Below are positions 33,914 to 42,777 of a stretch of DNA of 48,103 nt, piece after piece; position 1 is the stretch's first letter, and each line of letters starts with the position of its first letter. The DNA is from an uncultured Spirochaetaceae bacterium (GTDB lineage: Bacteria; Spirochaetota; Spirochaetia; Sphaerochaetales; Sphaerochaetaceae). The stretch is from contig CALXOH010000028.1 in NCBI GenBank assembly GCA_944389975.1, positions 1 through 48,103 of the forward strand, in the 5' to 3' direction. The notes below the pieces were generated by a model that made no database searches, was not told where the DNA came from, and saw only the letters and a list, made by a program, of their open reading frames with translations. A program made the position numbers and the translations under genes.

Positions 33914-33953
33914 GATCCGGGTCTCCGAGAAGAAGTCCGAATCTTTTCTTTCC
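33914..33953 (+). terminator. Possible terminator after the P-II gene
   Basis: GATCCGG (33914-33920) pairs with CCGAATC (33937-33943) with one mismatch and a 16-nt loop, followed by TTTTCTTTCC. Confidence 0.4.
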
Positions 33954-34183
33954 GATTCAAATAAAGGCAGAGTCAAGGATTCTGAACATGCCGTTGATCA
34001 CTATGCCATTATTGTTCCATCCATCTTTTTGTTTTGTCTCGATTCCAAACTTGCTTAGCTTCCAAGAGCACGCTCTAATATCAAGCGAACCCAATGTTGA
34101 TAATCGATGAGAAAGGCCCTCTCGGTGAAGGCTTTTTCATACCGTTTGCAAGACGGACTACCGCAGGATTTTTCTAAAAGCAT

Positions 34184-34199
34184 GGAGGGAGGCCCCTCC
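34184..34199 (-). terminator. Possible darA terminator
   Basis: GGAGGG (34184-34189) and CCCTCC (34194-34199) form a perfect 6-bp stem with a 4-nt loop. Read leftwards it is followed by ATGCTTTTAG. Confidence 0.4.
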
Positions 34200-34209
34200 T
34201 TGATTCTTG

Positions 34210-34551
34210 TCACATCTTCTCAAAGTGTTCGACATCCATCACGAAGAGCGTCATCCCCCCGACTTCAGTCGGCACTTCAACAAACGGGATTGCGGAAGCG
34301 TGCGCTCCCGTCTCGACAGTCGTCGGACTGATGTACGGAACCTTCTCCGTCCTCTTTCCTGCATATGTGCGTATTATCTTCACGACCGAGTCGACCTTGT
34401 CGTCATCGGTTCCGATAATTATCGTGGTGTTGTTCCTTCGGAGAAAACCGCCGACGGTTGCAAGCTTCGTTACAAAAAAACCTGCCTTGTTCAAGGCTGA
34501 AACCGTCACATCCTCATCTTTCTGGGAAATGATGGCGAATATCATCTTCAT
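34210..34551 (-). CDS. darA: P-II-like c-di-AMP receptor DarA/PstA
   Basis: The 113-residue protein matches the DUF970 family: KMIFAIISQKDEDVTVSALNKAGFFVTKLATVGGFLRRNNTTIIIG is the characteristic N-terminal half with GGFL and NTT that line the nucleotide site. VPTEVGGMTLFVMDVEHFEKM is the usual C-terminal end. Family members (B. subtilis DarA, S. aureus PstA) are trimeric and bind cyclic di-AMP. The effector partner is not known even in model species. The ATG has TAGGAGGATATG upstream. It stands alone on the minus strand, 49 bp after the pseudouridine synthase start side ends. Its presence implies c-di-AMP signalling in this organism. Confidence 0.9.
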   Translation of the reverse strand: MKMIFAIISQKDEDVTVSALNKAGFFVTKLATVGGFLRRNNTTIIIGTDDDKVDSVVKIIRTYAGKRTEKVPYISPTTVETGAHASAIPFVEVPTEVGGMTLFVMDVEHFEKM

Positions 34552-34600
34552 GGAAACATATCCTCCTAATCGATTCGATTATACAGCATTCCACTCTTTT

Positions 34601-35299
34601 CTAAACATCCCTTGATGCGATTTCTTCAAAGTATTTCCAAAGGCTGTCATCTGGAACCGGGGCTGTTATCTCGACCATTTCCTTCCTCACAGGATGGGTG
34701 AACAATAACTTCCTTGCGTGGAGCGCTATACCCCCGTCGGGATTGCTACGACGCGCGCCGTACTTCAAATCCCCCTTGATGTGCACTCCGATTGCATTAA
34801 GCTGCGCCCTGATCTGATGGTGCCTTCCCGTCATGAGGTCTATCTCAAGAAGCGCATAGCGCTCCCCTTTTGCAATCACCTTGTACTTCAGCCTGGCGAA
34901 CTTGGATGATGGAACTTCCTTGGAGAATGCTTTCGATTTGTTCGTCACTGTATCCCGGAGGAGGTAGTGCACCAATTCCCCTTCCTCTTTTTCGGGGAGG
35001 TTGTCGACTATCGCCCAATATGTCTTTTTGACATCGCTCGTGCGGAAAGCTGCGCTCATCCGTATAAGCGCCTTCTCAGTCTTCGTATACAGGATAGCGC
35101 CGCTTGTGGGCCTGTCGAGGCGGTGCGGGGATCCAAGATAGACGTTGCCTTTCTTCTCATACTTCACCTTCAGGTATTCCTTGACGTCATCTTGGAGCGT
35201 TCCATCCCTGGTCTTGTCCCCTTGTGTGAGCTCCCCGGGGAGTTTGTTTATGACTATGAGATGGTTGTCTTCAAAAAGGATTCTTCCAGATATGTCCAC
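34601..35299 (-). CDS. RluA-family pseudouridine synthase
   Basis: The 232-residue enzyme converts uridine to pseudouridine in rRNA or tRNA. The catalytic motif HRLDRPTSGAIL is at 59-70 with the nucleophilic Asp at 62. LLEIDLMTGRHHQIRAQL and GDLKYGA are the other family motifs. There is no S4 domain, so it is shorter than RluC/RluD. The start is GTG at 35299 with AAGGAGTGATCT just upstream, three bases after parC ends, so it belongs to the parE-parC transcript. The target site cannot be assigned. Confidence 0.92.
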   Translation of the reverse strand: MDISGRILFEDNHLIVINKLPGELTQGDKTRDGTLQDDVKEYLKVKYEKKGNVYLGSPHRLDRPTSGAILYTKTEKALIRMSAAFRTSDVKKTYWAIVDNLPEKEEGELVHYLLRDTVTNKSKAFSKEVPSSKFARLKYKVIAKGERYALLEIDLMTGRHHQIRAQLNAIGVHIKGDLKYGARRSNPDGGIALHARKLLFTHPVRKEMVEITAPVPDDSLWKYFEEIASRDV

Positions 35300-35302
35300 A
35301 GA

Positions 35303-37288
35303 TCACTCCTTGAAAAGATCAGGCTCTGCTGAAGAAGAATCAGTGTTCTTCTTCATCTCGCGTATATTGAATTTCTCGACTTCCTTTGCCGTTAGAAGAA
35401 GCCCCTGCCCGTTTGCATTCTTCTGGACTCTGAAGTCTGCAAAATACCTGACTTCCTCAAGCTGCCTGTAACCAAAGCCTTTCTTGTATTTGAGTGTTAT
35501 CATGGCATTATCAAAGAGGTATAGCTTTCTGATCTTCGCTTTCGGGCGCTTTAGAATCGAATAGAGCTTTCCAAGGGTAAATGAAGGTATCTGGAAGCGT
35601 TTGATATAACAAAGGGAACGCCCCTTCTCCTCGCTCTTCTCTGTATAGATGACAGTGAAAACCTCTTTCGAGATCACATCCTTCTCCCCGTAGTTGAAGT
35701 ACAACAAACCTTCGGTACCGATGAATTCCTTGTCGCTTACGTTCGTTACGCGGTACTCCCCGTTTGCCTTCATGTAGAAGAACTTGTCGAATGTCGATAC
35801 TTTGAGAAGCACTTCGCCGGTCTTGAGTGAAGTTCCGATGTACCCTGTCTCCTTGTCGTACCTTAAATCGAGGTTTCTTACCGCAACTTCCTTGGCGCTG
35901 AGGCTCTCGAACGCCGAGATCTCCGTATTCCTCTTCCTGAGGTTCTGGTCTGCCGACGCCTCGATGTCATCGAGGGTATCGATCGCGTATTCCACTATGT
36001 GCGTGAGGTTGTAATCGATCTGACCGATCCGTGCGTTTATCTCCTCTATCTCCTTTCTGTTCTTTTCGATGTCGAAAAGGCTTATCCTCCTGATGGGTAT
36101 CTTCAACAGCCTTTCGATATCGTCGTCGGACAAAGGATGGTAGGAAGTTTCCTTGATGAAAGGATCCATCCCCTTTATGATCGCGTTCTTCACCCCTTCG
36201 CTCGTCTTCACGTTCTCGATCTTCTTGTAGACCCGTTCCTCTATGAATATTCTCTCGAGGGTACGTGCCTTCAGCTTCTCCTCTTCCTCCCCCCGCTGGT
36301 ACCTAAGTTCCTTTTCAAGTACGTCGATAAGGTGATGTGCGTGGTACCTCACCTGTTCTGATATCGGGACGATGTGGGGAAGGCCACCCTTGATGACAAG
36401 CGGATTGACGCTTATCTTGATCTCGCAATCTGTGGTCGCGTACAAGACATCGATCATGTCCTTGGAGTAGGTGTTCCTCTGCCAAGCTATCTCGATCGAG
36501 GCCTTGTTGGAGGTGAAATCGTTGATCTGTGCGATCTTCAGCTGCCCGTTCTTGTTCGCATTCTCGATGCTCTGGATCATCTTTTCGGTCGTCACTCCGT
36601 AAGGAAGCTCCTCTATGACGATCTTCTTCGGATCCTCTGCATTTATCTTTGCACGTACAGTGACCTTGCCCGTGCCGTCAGCGTACTGGGAGACATCCAT
36701 CACGCCTCCCCCGGGGAAATCGGGATAGAGTTCGAACGGCTCTCCCTTGAGAACCTTCTTCTCAGCCTCCAACACTTCGAAAAGATTGTGCGGAAGGATG
36801 TTCGTGGACATCGTGACTGCAATTCCCTGTGTGCCCTGGATTATCGCAACCGGGATTTTTGCAGGAAACACGACCGGTTCCTTGTGCTTTCCGTCGTATG
36901 AGTCTACGTACTCCGTGATCTCAGGGCTGTATAGCACCTTCTTTGCAAACGGCTTCAAACGACACTCTATGTACCTTGCGGCAGCAGCGCCGTCACCGGT
37001 GAGGAAGTTGCCGAAGTTTCCCTGCTTTTCTATGAATATCTCGCTGTTTGCGAGGTTGACGAGTGCATCGTAGATCGAAGAGTCACCGTGCGGATGGTAT
37101 TTCATCGCCTCCCCGACCACCCCGGCAACCTTGATGAACTTGCCGTCGTCGAGGGTGAAGAGGGTATGCATTATCCTTCGCTGTACGGGCTTGAATCCGT
37201 CCTCGATCTCGGGAATCGCACGCTCCCTTATGACGTAGGAAGCGTATTCGAGGAAATTCTTCTTATATAAATCGTCTGCATATGCCAT
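35303..37288 (-). CDS. parC: DNA topoisomerase IV subunit A (ParC-like)
   Basis: The 661-residue GyrA/ParC-family protein cleaves and rejoins DNA. The QRRIMHTLF segment is at about 36-44, YHPHGDSSIYDAL at about 64-76, and the catalytic Tyr in GDGAAAARYIECRL at about 106. The coiled-coil and tower regions follow. The C-terminal domain is short and lacks the GyrA box (QRRGGxG), which argues for topoisomerase IV over gyrase. A full beta-pinwheel is not evident. It overlaps parE by ATGA. Confidence 0.92.
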   Translation of the reverse strand: MAYADDLYKKNFLEYASYVIRERAIPEIEDGFKPVQRRIMHTLFTLDDGKFIKVAGVVGEAMKYHPHGDSSIYDALVNLANSEIFIEKQGNFGNFLTGDGAAAARYIECRLKPFAKKVLYSPEITEYVDSYDGKHKEPVVFPAKIPVAIIQGTQGIAVTMSTNILPHNLFEVLEAEKKVLKGEPFELYPDFPGGGVMDVSQYADGTGKVTVRAKINAEDPKKIVIEELPYGVTTEKMIQSIENANKNGQLKIAQINDFTSNKASIEIAWQRNTYSKDMIDVLYATTDCEIKISVNPLVIKGGLPHIVPISEQVRYHAHHLIDVLEKELRYQRGEEEEKLKARTLERIFIEERVYKKIENVKTSEGVKNAIIKGMDPFIKETSYHPLSDDDIERLLKIPIRRISLFDIEKNRKEIEEINARIGQIDYNLTHIVEYAIDTLDDIEASADQNLRKRNTEISAFESLSAKEVAVRNLDLRYDKETGYIGTSLKTGEVLLKVSTFDKFFYMKANGEYRVTNVSDKEFIGTEGLLYFNYGEKDVISKEVFTVIYTEKSEEKGRSLCYIKRFQIPSFTLGKLYSILKRPKAKIRKLYLFDNAMITLKYKKGFGYRQLEEVRYFADFRVQKNANGQGLLLTAKEVEKFNIREMKKNTDSSSAEPDLFKE

Positions 37289-39096
37289 CAGATGAGGTTC
37301 TCCATAATGTATTCCTTCCTCTGCGGGTTGTTTTCACCCATGCAGAAGTCCATGACCCGCCTTGTCTCCGTGATGCTTGATATCGTAACCGGCGTAAGCT
37401 TTATATTCTCCCCGATGAACGCACCGAACTCACTCGGACTGATCTCACCAAGCCCTTTGAACCTTGTAACTTCGGGCGATGAGATTCTTTCCATCGCATC
37501 ATCGCGTTCCTTCTCGCTGTAGCAATATACCAATTCCTTCTTGTTACGTACCCTGAAAAGGGGAGTTTCCAAGACAAACAGCCTTCCGGAAGTGACAAGC
37601 TCCTCGAAATAAGAAAGGAAATATGTCATGAGGAGGTTACGGATATGAAAGCCGTCGGTATCCGCATCGGTAGCTATCACAACCTTTCCGTACTTCAATC
37701 CCTCAAGACCATCCTCGATTCCAAGAGCAACCATCATGTTGTACAGTTCCTCGTGGGAGTAGATTATGCTCCGTTTCTTTCCGATCACATTGAATATCTT
37801 TCCGCGAAGCGCGAAGACCGCCTGGGTCATCGGATTGCGGCTTTCCGTAATCGTTCCCGCAGCGCTGTCGCCCTCGGTGAGGAATATCATCGACGCTTCC
37901 CCTTCAGCCCTATGCGCCTGCGATTTATCTGTAAGGTGGTATTTGCATTCCCTTAGCTTGGGGATGTTCACAGCCGTCTTTTTCGCTTTCTCCCTTGCAC
38001 CGTTCCTGACAGCCTGCTCCTCCTTGTGGACCTTCTCATTCGAGACGATCTTCTCCTGAAGAGCCTCCCTGACCTTCTGGTTCTTCATCAGGAAGTCCAC
38101 GACCCCCTCTTTGACTTTCGGGATGATCCAGCTTTTGACGTCCGTGTTTCCAAGCTTGTTCTTCGTCTGGCTTTCGAACACCGGATCCTTGATCTTGATC
38201 GCAATGGCCCCTACTATCCCATCCCTGATGTCTCCGCCGTTCCAGGATTTCTTATAGTACTCGTTTATACCCTTCAGAATGCCTTCCTTGAAGGCTGCAA
38301 GGTGTGTTCCCCCGTCGCTTGTATGCTGTCCGTTCACGTACGAGAAATAGTTCTCGCCATACCCGTTGGTATGAGTGAACGCGAACTCAAGCTTATCCTC
38401 ATCGCTATCCTTGTAGTGGACGTAGTCATAGAGCTTCTCTTCCCCGAGCTCTTTTCCCAAGAGATCCATGAGCCCGTTCTGGCTTTTGATCGTCATTTTA
38501 TTGAAAAAGATCGTCAGCCCCGTATTGAGGTATGCGTAGTTCCAAAGCCTTTGGACCACCAAATCGTTCTGGTAATTGTACGACCCGAACACCTCCTCGT
38601 CAGGGGAGAAGGAGAAGAACGTGCCATCCGGTTCATCGTCCTTTCCTTTCAATTTCTTCTTCAGTTTTCCCCTTTCGAATGTCGCTTTTACAAACTCCCC
38701 GTCCCTGTGGCTTATTACGGTAAATGACTTTGACAAGGCATTGACAGCTTTCGTTCCAACTCCATTGAGTCCCACCGAATACTCGAATGCATCCCCGCTG
38801 TACTTTGCTCCCGTATTCATTTTGGAAACACAATCGACGACCATTCCGAGCGGGATTCCCCGTCCGTAGTCGCGTACCGATACCGTATTGTCAACGATCT
38901 CGACGACGATTCTGCTTCCATGCTTCATTACGAACTCATCGATCGCATTGTCTATTATCTCCTTCAGAAGGATGTAAATTCCGTCATCTATGTGACTTCC
39001 ATCCCCAAGCCTTCCGATGTACATCCCCGGGCGCACCCTTATGTGTTCGAGCGGATCCAAAGACTGAACGCTTTCTTCTGTATATGCTGATGCCAT
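37288..39096 (-). CDS. parE: DNA topoisomerase IV subunit B (ParE-like)
   Basis: This 602-residue GHKL ATPase subunit pairs with ParC. RVRPGMYIGRLGDGSHIDDG and EIIDNAIDEF carry the N-terminal ATP-lid and Bergerat-fold Glu/Asn. RDYGRGIPLGM and VGLNGVGTKAVNALS are also present. The TOPRIM domain has FLTEGDSAAGT and VIATDADTDGFHIRNLL. The length is short relative to GyrB (about 640-800), as in other type-IV B subunits. The ATG follows a TATAAT by only eight bases and has no Shine-Dalgarno. Confidence 0.94.
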   Translation of the reverse strand: MASAYTEESVQSLDPLEHIRVRPGMYIGRLGDGSHIDDGIYILLKEIIDNAIDEFVMKHGSRIVVEIVDNTVSVRDYGRGIPLGMVVDCVSKMNTGAKYSGDAFEYSVGLNGVGTKAVNALSKSFTVISHRDGEFVKATFERGKLKKKLKGKDDEPDGTFFSFSPDEEVFGSYNYQNDLVVQRLWNYAYLNTGLTIFFNKMTIKSQNGLMDLLGKELGEEKLYDYVHYKDSDEDKLEFAFTHTNGYGENYFSYVNGQHTSDGGTHLAAFKEGILKGINEYYKKSWNGGDIRDGIVGAIAIKIKDPVFESQTKNKLGNTDVKSWIIPKVKEGVVDFLMKNQKVREALQEKIVSNEKVHKEEQAVRNGAREKAKKTAVNIPKLRECKYHLTDKSQAHRAEGEASMIFLTEGDSAAGTITESRNPMTQAVFALRGKIFNVIGKKRSIIYSHEELYNMMVALGIEDGLEGLKYGKVVIATDADTDGFHIRNLLMTYFLSYFEELVTSGRLFVLETPLFRVRNKKELVYCYSEKERDDAMERISSPEVTRFKGLGEISPSEFGAFIGENIKLTPVTISSITETRRVMDFCMGENNPQRKEYIMENLI

Positions 39097-39134
39097 AACT
39101 AGAAATTATATGGCAAAACAATATCTTGTTGCAA
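39096..39134 (-). promoter_or_regulatory. parE promoter, predicted leaderless or near-leaderless
   Basis: Read leftwards: TTGCAA (39134-39129), 18 nt and perfect TATAAT (39110-39105), then eight bases to the ATG at 39096. The expected start site leaves a leader of about 0-2 nt. Confidence 0.55.
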
Positions 39135-39239
39135 ATTAGATCAAAAACTTTGAAGATCTGGATGCAAATGAATGCCGATTCAATGCCTTTGATCTTCATC
39201 ATTTCCAATCGATTCGAATCATTCAGACGTAACGAATTG

Positions 39240-39278
39240 TTGACAGGTCGGGAAGAGTACGTTCACCATTCTTGTATG
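39240..39278 (+). promoter_or_regulatory. gntR promoter, predicted leaderless, with a possible operator half-site
   Basis: A perfect TTGACA (39240-39245), 18 nt and CACCAT (39264-39269, weak but with the key second A and last T) precede the ATG at 39276 by six bases. CTTGTAT (39271-39277) overlaps the start codon and matches seven of eight bases of the tct operator read in reverse (ACTTGTAT). Confidence 0.4.
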
Positions 39279-39920
39279 ACGCTGATTGATGAAATCTATA
39301 CGGTTCTGAGGAAAAAGATACTTAAGGCAGAACTCTCTGAGAACGAAAAATTATCGGAAAACTCCCTTGCGGATGAATTCGGATGCTCAAGGGTTCCTGT
39401 CAGGGAAGCACTGAAACGACTGGAAAGAGATGGTTTTGTAAAGATCAAACCATATAGTGGAAGCTATGTCACGGAACCTACGTTGAAAGACTTTCTTGAA
39501 CAGACCGAAGTAAGGGCGTACCTAGAGGCACTTGCCCTTCGCCTTGCCTGTGAAAAGAAAATAGATACCCATAGCTTGGAAGATATCCTCAAGAAAATGG
39601 ACGAGATAATACTTCAGGATGAGATAGACATACTCTCTTTCTCGGATTTGCACTACCAGTTCCATAGGACGATAGTGGATTTGTCTGGAAATGATCTCTT
39701 ATCATCCATATATTCCAAAATGAACTTCAATACAGCGTCGCAAACGTTCTATCAATGCGCACAGGAACGGGATGAGTTCAAAACCATGCAGGAACAACAC
39801 TGGAAGATCGTTGAATTGATTAAGACAAGGAATGTGAAACAGGGCGTCGAGTACATAATGGAAGATCACCTGTGGAAGAAGCGCGAACTTTTCAGGAAGC
39901 AGATAGATAACGGGAAGTGA
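39276..39920 (+). CDS. GntR-family (FCD) transcriptional regulator
   Basis: The 214-residue protein has a winged helix-turn-helix (LSENSLADEFGCSRVPVREALKRLERDGFVKIKPYSGSYV at about 29-68) and a helical FCD domain (QTEVRAYLEALALRLAC, DLHYQFHRTIVDLSGN with metal-ligand-like Asp and His). FCD regulators sense small organic acids, often via a bound metal. The start is the ATG at 39276: the fold begins right after it, and a longer frame upstream has no family similarity. It is convergent with the aldolase-Tct operon, whose promoter carries four candidate operators, so it is the likely regulator of that operon. Confidence 0.9.
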   Translation: MTLIDEIYTVLRKKILKAELSENEKLSENSLADEFGCSRVPVREALKRLERDGFVKIKPYSGSYVTEPTLKDFLEQTEVRAYLEALALRLACEKKIDTHSLEDILKKMDEIILQDEIDILSFSDLHYQFHRTIVDLSGNDLLSSIYSKMNFNTASQTFYQCAQERDEFKTMQEQHWKIVELIKTRNVKQGVEYIMEDHLWKKRELFRKQIDNGK

Positions 39921-39929
39921 TCATTCCCG
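39911..39929. terminator. Short bidirectional hairpin between gntR and the aldolase gene
   Basis: CGGGAA (39911-39916) and TTCCCG (39924-39929) flank GTGATCA, which contains the gntR stop. There is no T-run on either side, so efficiency is doubtful. Confidence 0.4.
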
Positions 39930-39941
39930 TCATCCATATCA

Positions 39942-40706
39942 TCAGGCTTTCACATCCTTCAATCTCTTCTCGACTGCATCTGCAAAGAATGCCATGTCAT
40001 CCAGTATCGTTACGTAAAGGAAGCCTTGTTCTATCCTCTTTCGTGCCATCTCCAACGAAGGGGCTACTATCCCGGGTATAACTGAAGATTCAATGCAAGC
40101 ATCATATATTTCGGCGATGGCATCTTCCACGATCGGATTCGTCACATCTCCGGGAACGCCCAATGCCTGTGACAGGTCGAAAGCTCCAATGAATATAGCA
40201 TCCAGACCTTTGACTTTGGCAATCTCCTTGATGTTCTTCAATCCCTCAAGCGATTCACACATGACAGCTACAAAACTCTCTTCATTGCTTTCCTTGCGAT
40301 AATCATTGATCCTCCCCCACTTCGTTCCACGCCCTCCGGACATACCTCTGTTTCCTTCAGGAGAGAACTTCATGGCTTTTACAATCCTTTCCGCCTGTTC
40401 TGCAGTGTGTACCATCGGTACCTGTACGCCATACGCCCCTACATCCTGGTAACGCGATATGTTTTTGGGAATATCATCGGGAACGCGTACGATCGGTGTC
40501 ATGCCATATATCTCCGCCGCCCTCATCATATCCACTACAGTCTCGATGCCTGAAGCAGTATGTTCGGTATCGATGATCACGAAATCAAAGCCAGCTACGC
40601 CAAGTACCTCGACAACTTCAGGACAAGGCGCTGTTATGAAAGCTCCGATCTGGACCTTTCCCTCCTTTAGATTACGTTTCAGTTTGTTTTCAAAATCGCA
40701 AGCCAT
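39942..40706 (-). CDS. HpcH/HpaI-family aldolase
   Basis: This 254-residue class II (metal-dependent) aldolase cleaves 2-keto-3-deoxy acids to pyruvate and an aldehyde. Characteristic segments are GAFITAPCPEVVEVLGVAGFDFVIIDTEHT (metal and base region), PIVRVPDD, YGVQVPMVHTAEQAE, and MCESLEGLKNIKEIAKVKGLDAIFIGAFDLSQALG, which holds the metal-binding Glu and Asp. The substrate could be a 2-keto-3-deoxy sugar acid or a related hydroxy-oxo acid. It is the last gene after tctCBA with six bases between; the ATG has AGAGGT upstream. The context suggests that the transported acid is degraded by this enzyme. Confidence 0.9.
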   Translation of the reverse strand: MACDFENKLKRNLKEGKVQIGAFITAPCPEVVEVLGVAGFDFVIIDTEHTASGIETVVDMMRAAEIYGMTPIVRVPDDIPKNISRYQDVGAYGVQVPMVHTAEQAERIVKAMKFSPEGNRGMSGGRGTKWGRINDYRKESNEESFVAVMCESLEGLKNIKEIAKVKGLDAIFIGAFDLSQALGVPGDVTNPIVEDAIAEIYDACIESSVIPGIVAPSLEMARKRIEQGFLYVTILDDMAFFADAVEKRLKDVKA

Positions 40707-40712
40707 TGCAAA

Positions 40713-42200
40713 TTACCTCTTTTTCAAAGCTTTCATGATCTGTGCAGCAAACGTGACCACGACGAGAATGATGGAGATTACAAGGAAGAATCCGGATACC
40801 CCGCGGGTGAAGAACATAGAGAAGTCTCCACGGCTCATCATCAAACCACGCCTCAAATACGTTTCGCATATCGGGCCAAGGATGAACCCCATGATGATGG
40901 GAGTTAATGGGATTTCGAACTTGGAAAGCAAGAACCCGATTATTCCCCAGAAAAGCAATGTCCAGATATCGAATATGCGGTTGTTCACTCCAAACGATCC
41001 GATTATGCACAAAACCATCACCATCGGAAGGAGGATGTTCTTCGGCACCTTAAGTATCTGGGTGAAGCCTTTTATCCCGAAGTACTGGATAACAAACGTT
41101 GCGATGGATGCAACTATCATGATTGCAAAAATCACGTAGATGAGACTTATGTTCTGTTGATAGAACATCGGCCCTGGAGTAAGTCCGTTGATAGTGAATG
41201 CCCCCAGCAGAATTGCAGTCACCGCATCTCCGGGGATTCCCAACGTCAGAAGAGGAACCATCGTTCCACCGATACATGCATTGTTTGATGTTTCGGATGC
41301 GACCAACCCGTCGATTACTCCGGTTCCGAACTTCTCAGGGTTTTTTGACATAGTTTTTGCAACTCCGTATGAAAGGAGATTGCATACCGATCCTCCGATC
41401 CCGGGCAATATCCCGATGAAACACCCTATTATTCCAGAACGGATTGCGTTTGGTATCTGACCGAAGAATTCCTTCGCGCTCATTCCAAACCCGTGCCTTT
41501 CGATATGTGCTATCTTCTGCTTTACATTTGCTTTCTTTCCGCTATTCAGCAATTCGGAAATCGCAAACAATCCGACAAGAGCAGGCACCTCGTTAAACCC
41601 GGCATCAAGATCATGTATGCCGAAAGTGAAACGCGGGAATCCATCAACAGGTGCAGCACCTACGGTTGCAAGGAACAATCCGATAAAGCACGCTATAAGT
41701 CCTTTCACCAATGATTCTCCACAGAGAACCGAAACCAAAGCCAGAGAGAATACGGCAACCGCAAAATACTCAAAGACTCCCAATTTCAATGCAAAAGTGC
41801 CAAGTATCGGGGTAAAAAGACACATGATGACGATTCCAAACATCGTTCCCAAGAAAGAGAAAACTATGCATACGGAAAGTGCTTTCCACCCTTCTCCCCT
41901 ATCAGCCATCGGACCACCGTCAAATACCGTGGCGACGGAAGCTGGGGTACCGGGAATCTTGATAAGTATTGCTGCGATCAACCCACCTGAAATACCTCCT
42001 ATGTAAAGGCTCATCAAAAGCGTAAAGCTTGGTACTATCTCCATCGCGAACGTCAACGGCAGGCACAGTGCGATCGCCATTCCTGCGGTCAGTCCGGGGA
42101 TGGCTCCGAAAATAATACCGACGACGGAGCCGAAGAACACAAGAAGAAGATTCACCGGGGAAGAAAAAACTACCGGAAAAGCTTCCATGAAACCTGTCAT
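40713..42200 (-). CDS. tctA: Tripartite tricarboxylate transporter large membrane subunit TctA
   Basis: The 495-residue protein is the large membrane component with about 12 helices. GAIPGLTAGMAIALCLPLTF and the repeated GILPGIGGSVCNLLSYG carry the conserved Gly-Pro-Gly loops of TctA. KIPGTPASVATVFDGGPMADRGEG is another family block. It couples cation entry to solute uptake, with TctB and the periplasmic binding protein TctC. The ATG has GGGAGG six bases upstream and overlaps the tctB TGA (ATGA). Confidence 0.95.
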   Translation of the reverse strand: MTGFMEAFPVVFSSPVNLLLVFFGSVVGIIFGAIPGLTAGMAIALCLPLTFAMEIVPSFTLLMSLYIGGISGGLIAAILIKIPGTPASVATVFDGGPMADRGEGWKALSVCIVFSFLGTMFGIVIMCLFTPILGTFALKLGVFEYFAVAVFSLALVSVLCGESLVKGLIACFIGLFLATVGAAPVDGFPRFTFGIHDLDAGFNEVPALVGLFAISELLNSGKKANVKQKIAHIERHGFGMSAKEFFGQIPNAIRSGIIGCFIGILPGIGGSVCNLLSYGVAKTMSKNPEKFGTGVIDGLVASETSNNACIGGTMVPLLTLGIPGDAVTAILLGAFTINGLTPGPMFYQQNISLIYVIFAIMIVASIATFVIQYFGIKGFTQILKVPKNILLPMVMVLCIIGSFGVNNRIFDIWTLLFWGIIGFLLSKFEIPLTPIIMGFILGPICETYLRRGLMMSRGDFSMFFTRGVSGFFLVISIILVVVTFAAQIMKALKKR

Positions 42201-42724
42201 ACCAACCTCCCTAACATGTTCACGAAATCACCTGTCGGAAGCATCATCTTGAAGCCGTAACGGAATATGACGAAGACCGCAAACGTGAACACCAGATCGA
42301 TTACAAGGAACTTCTTGTAATTCCATTTATCCCTTTCCGTAAGAACCAATATCTGAAGGAAAAGGTACAGAAGAGTCATTATCACGAACCCAAGATATTC
42401 AAGCCCGAGAATGTAAAGGAACATGAGAAGCAGTGTCTTGATGGATCTTGTCTTGTCATCAGGATCCATCTCCTCCTCTTTTACATCCACACCGCCATCT
42501 CTTTTCCTTTCTTCCAGTAAACTTTGAACAAATAGCAGGATGCTGAGGGCACACCCACCTATTCCGATTATCCTGGGCCAGAAACGTGCATCCACCGTCG
42601 TATTGACTACCAGGAGCCTTATATCCTTTGCAAAGATGATCACAAGAAGAAAAAACAGGAACATAACAAGAGCAAACAAGCTTCCCTTATGTCCTGAAAG
42701 GAAACCTTTTATTCTATTTTCCAT
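42197..42724 (-). CDS. tctB: Tripartite tricarboxylate transporter small membrane subunit TctB
   Basis: The 175-residue protein has four hydrophobic helices (about 14-31, 45-63, 96-140 as two, and 148-165), the usual TctB layout. A DARFWPRIIGIG segment matches the family. The start is the ATG at 42724 with CGGAG at nine bases; the TTG two codons earlier is too close to it. It lies between tctC (53 bp gap) and tctA (overlapping). Confidence 0.88.
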   Translation of the reverse strand: MENRIKGFLSGHKGSLFALVMFLFFLLVIIFAKDIRLLVVNTTVDARFWPRIIGIGGCALSILLFVQSLLEERKRDGGVDVKEEEMDPDDKTRSIKTLLLMFLYILGLEYLGFVIMTLLYLFLQILVLTERDKWNYKKFLVIDLVFTFAVFVIFRYGFKMMLPTGDFVNMLGRLV

Positions 42725-42777
42725 ATCCAATTACTCCGAGAGAGGGCATGCCATGACGACACGCCCTTGAAAGAAAC

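Larger units (their letters stand above)
33878..34209. other. Non-coding region between convergent genes
   Basis: A weak terminator for the P-II gene lies at 33914-33953, a possible darA terminator at 34184-34199, and a pairing of GAAAGGCC with GGCTTTTC near 34111-34139. Nothing else is recognised. Confidence 0.5.
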
